A stretch of DNA of 64,000 bases, taken from positions 124,001 to 188,000 of the forward strand of contig NZ_BCXA01000003.1 of the NCBI RefSeq assembly GCF_001894865.1, read 5' to 3'. Within the stretch, counting starts at the first letter, position 1, and each line of letters starts with the position of its first letter. The notes below the pieces were generated by a model. The model did no database searches. It saw only the letters and a list, made by a program, of their open reading frames with translations, and was not told the DNA's origin. The stretch comes from Rhodococcus maanshanensis NBRC 100610 (GTDB lineage: Bacteria > Actinomycetota > Actinomycetes > Mycobacteriales > Mycobacteriaceae). Positions 63,949-64,000 of this stretch are shown one piece after another. Both the position numbers and the translations under genes were made by a program.

Positions 63949-64000
63949 ATGGACTTTCGGCAACTGCGCTACTTCCTGGCGGTCAGCGAGGAGCTGAGCT
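63949..64000 (+). CDS. LysR family transcriptional regulator (5' end only)
   Basis: The last 52 bases encode MDFRQLRYFLAVSEELS, the canonical start of the LysR winged-helix domain. The remainder lies outside the window. It is divergent from ndh with an inverted repeat between, so it may regulate ndh and itself. Confidence 0.75.
   Translation, partial: MDFRQLRYFLAVSEELS

Overview
The window is high-GC actinobacterial DNA, most likely from Rhodococcus or a close relative in the Nocardiaceae. The evidence is the protein style (Rpf-type transglycosylase, NDH-2, DUF4383, DUF6131, DUF6292 and PAS-ANTAR families), the very large single-gene NRPS and a Streptomyces/Rhodococcus-type gas-vesicle operon. 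I saw no rRNA, tRNA, CRISPR array or complete insertion sequence.

1-16.9 kb is a stress and envelope island. It holds a truncated PAS protein, a DJ-1/PfpI protein, a cupredoxin lipoprotein, a large LuxR-type ATPase regulator and a tyrosine recombinase. These are followed by a ten-gene gas-vesicle operon (10767 down to 5453), then by STAS, PAS-ANTAR and anti-sigma proteins and several small membrane proteins. At least seven transcription units here carry upstream matches to GTTT-N15/16-GGGTAT-like (SigB/SigF-type) promoters, including the gas-vesicle operon. A 29-bp imperfect direct repeat brackets 5.3-16.7 kb, with one copy beside the recombinase gene.

16.9-21.9 kb carries an alpha/beta hydrolase without its usual catalytic histidine, a DUF3237 protein behind a TetR-type operator, a secreted glycine-rich protein and an apparently frameshifted trypsin-like protease. 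A gene-free 1.3-kb stretch rich in long inverted repeats follows.

21.9-48.7 kb is one nonribosomal peptide synthetase gene of about 8,930 residues. It reads C(starter)-[half C]-A-T / C-A-T / C-A-T-E / C-A-T / C-A-T-E / C-A-T / C-A-T-TE: seven modules predicting an N-acylated heptapeptide with Thr at position 2, D-Thr at position 5, another D-residue at position 3 and hydrophobic or aromatic residues elsewhere. This architecture recalls the Rhodococcus clusters from which the humimycins were designed. The identification is inference.

48.7-64 kb is mixed: an HTH-like protein divergent from a hydrolase, a UvrA paralogue, two VOC proteins with an AraC regulator, an unusual DUF35-like protein, a multicopper oxidase-ZIP transporter-Rieske operon, small conserved proteins, an Rpf-like transglycosylase, an MFS transporter, NDH-2 and the start of a divergent LysR regulator.
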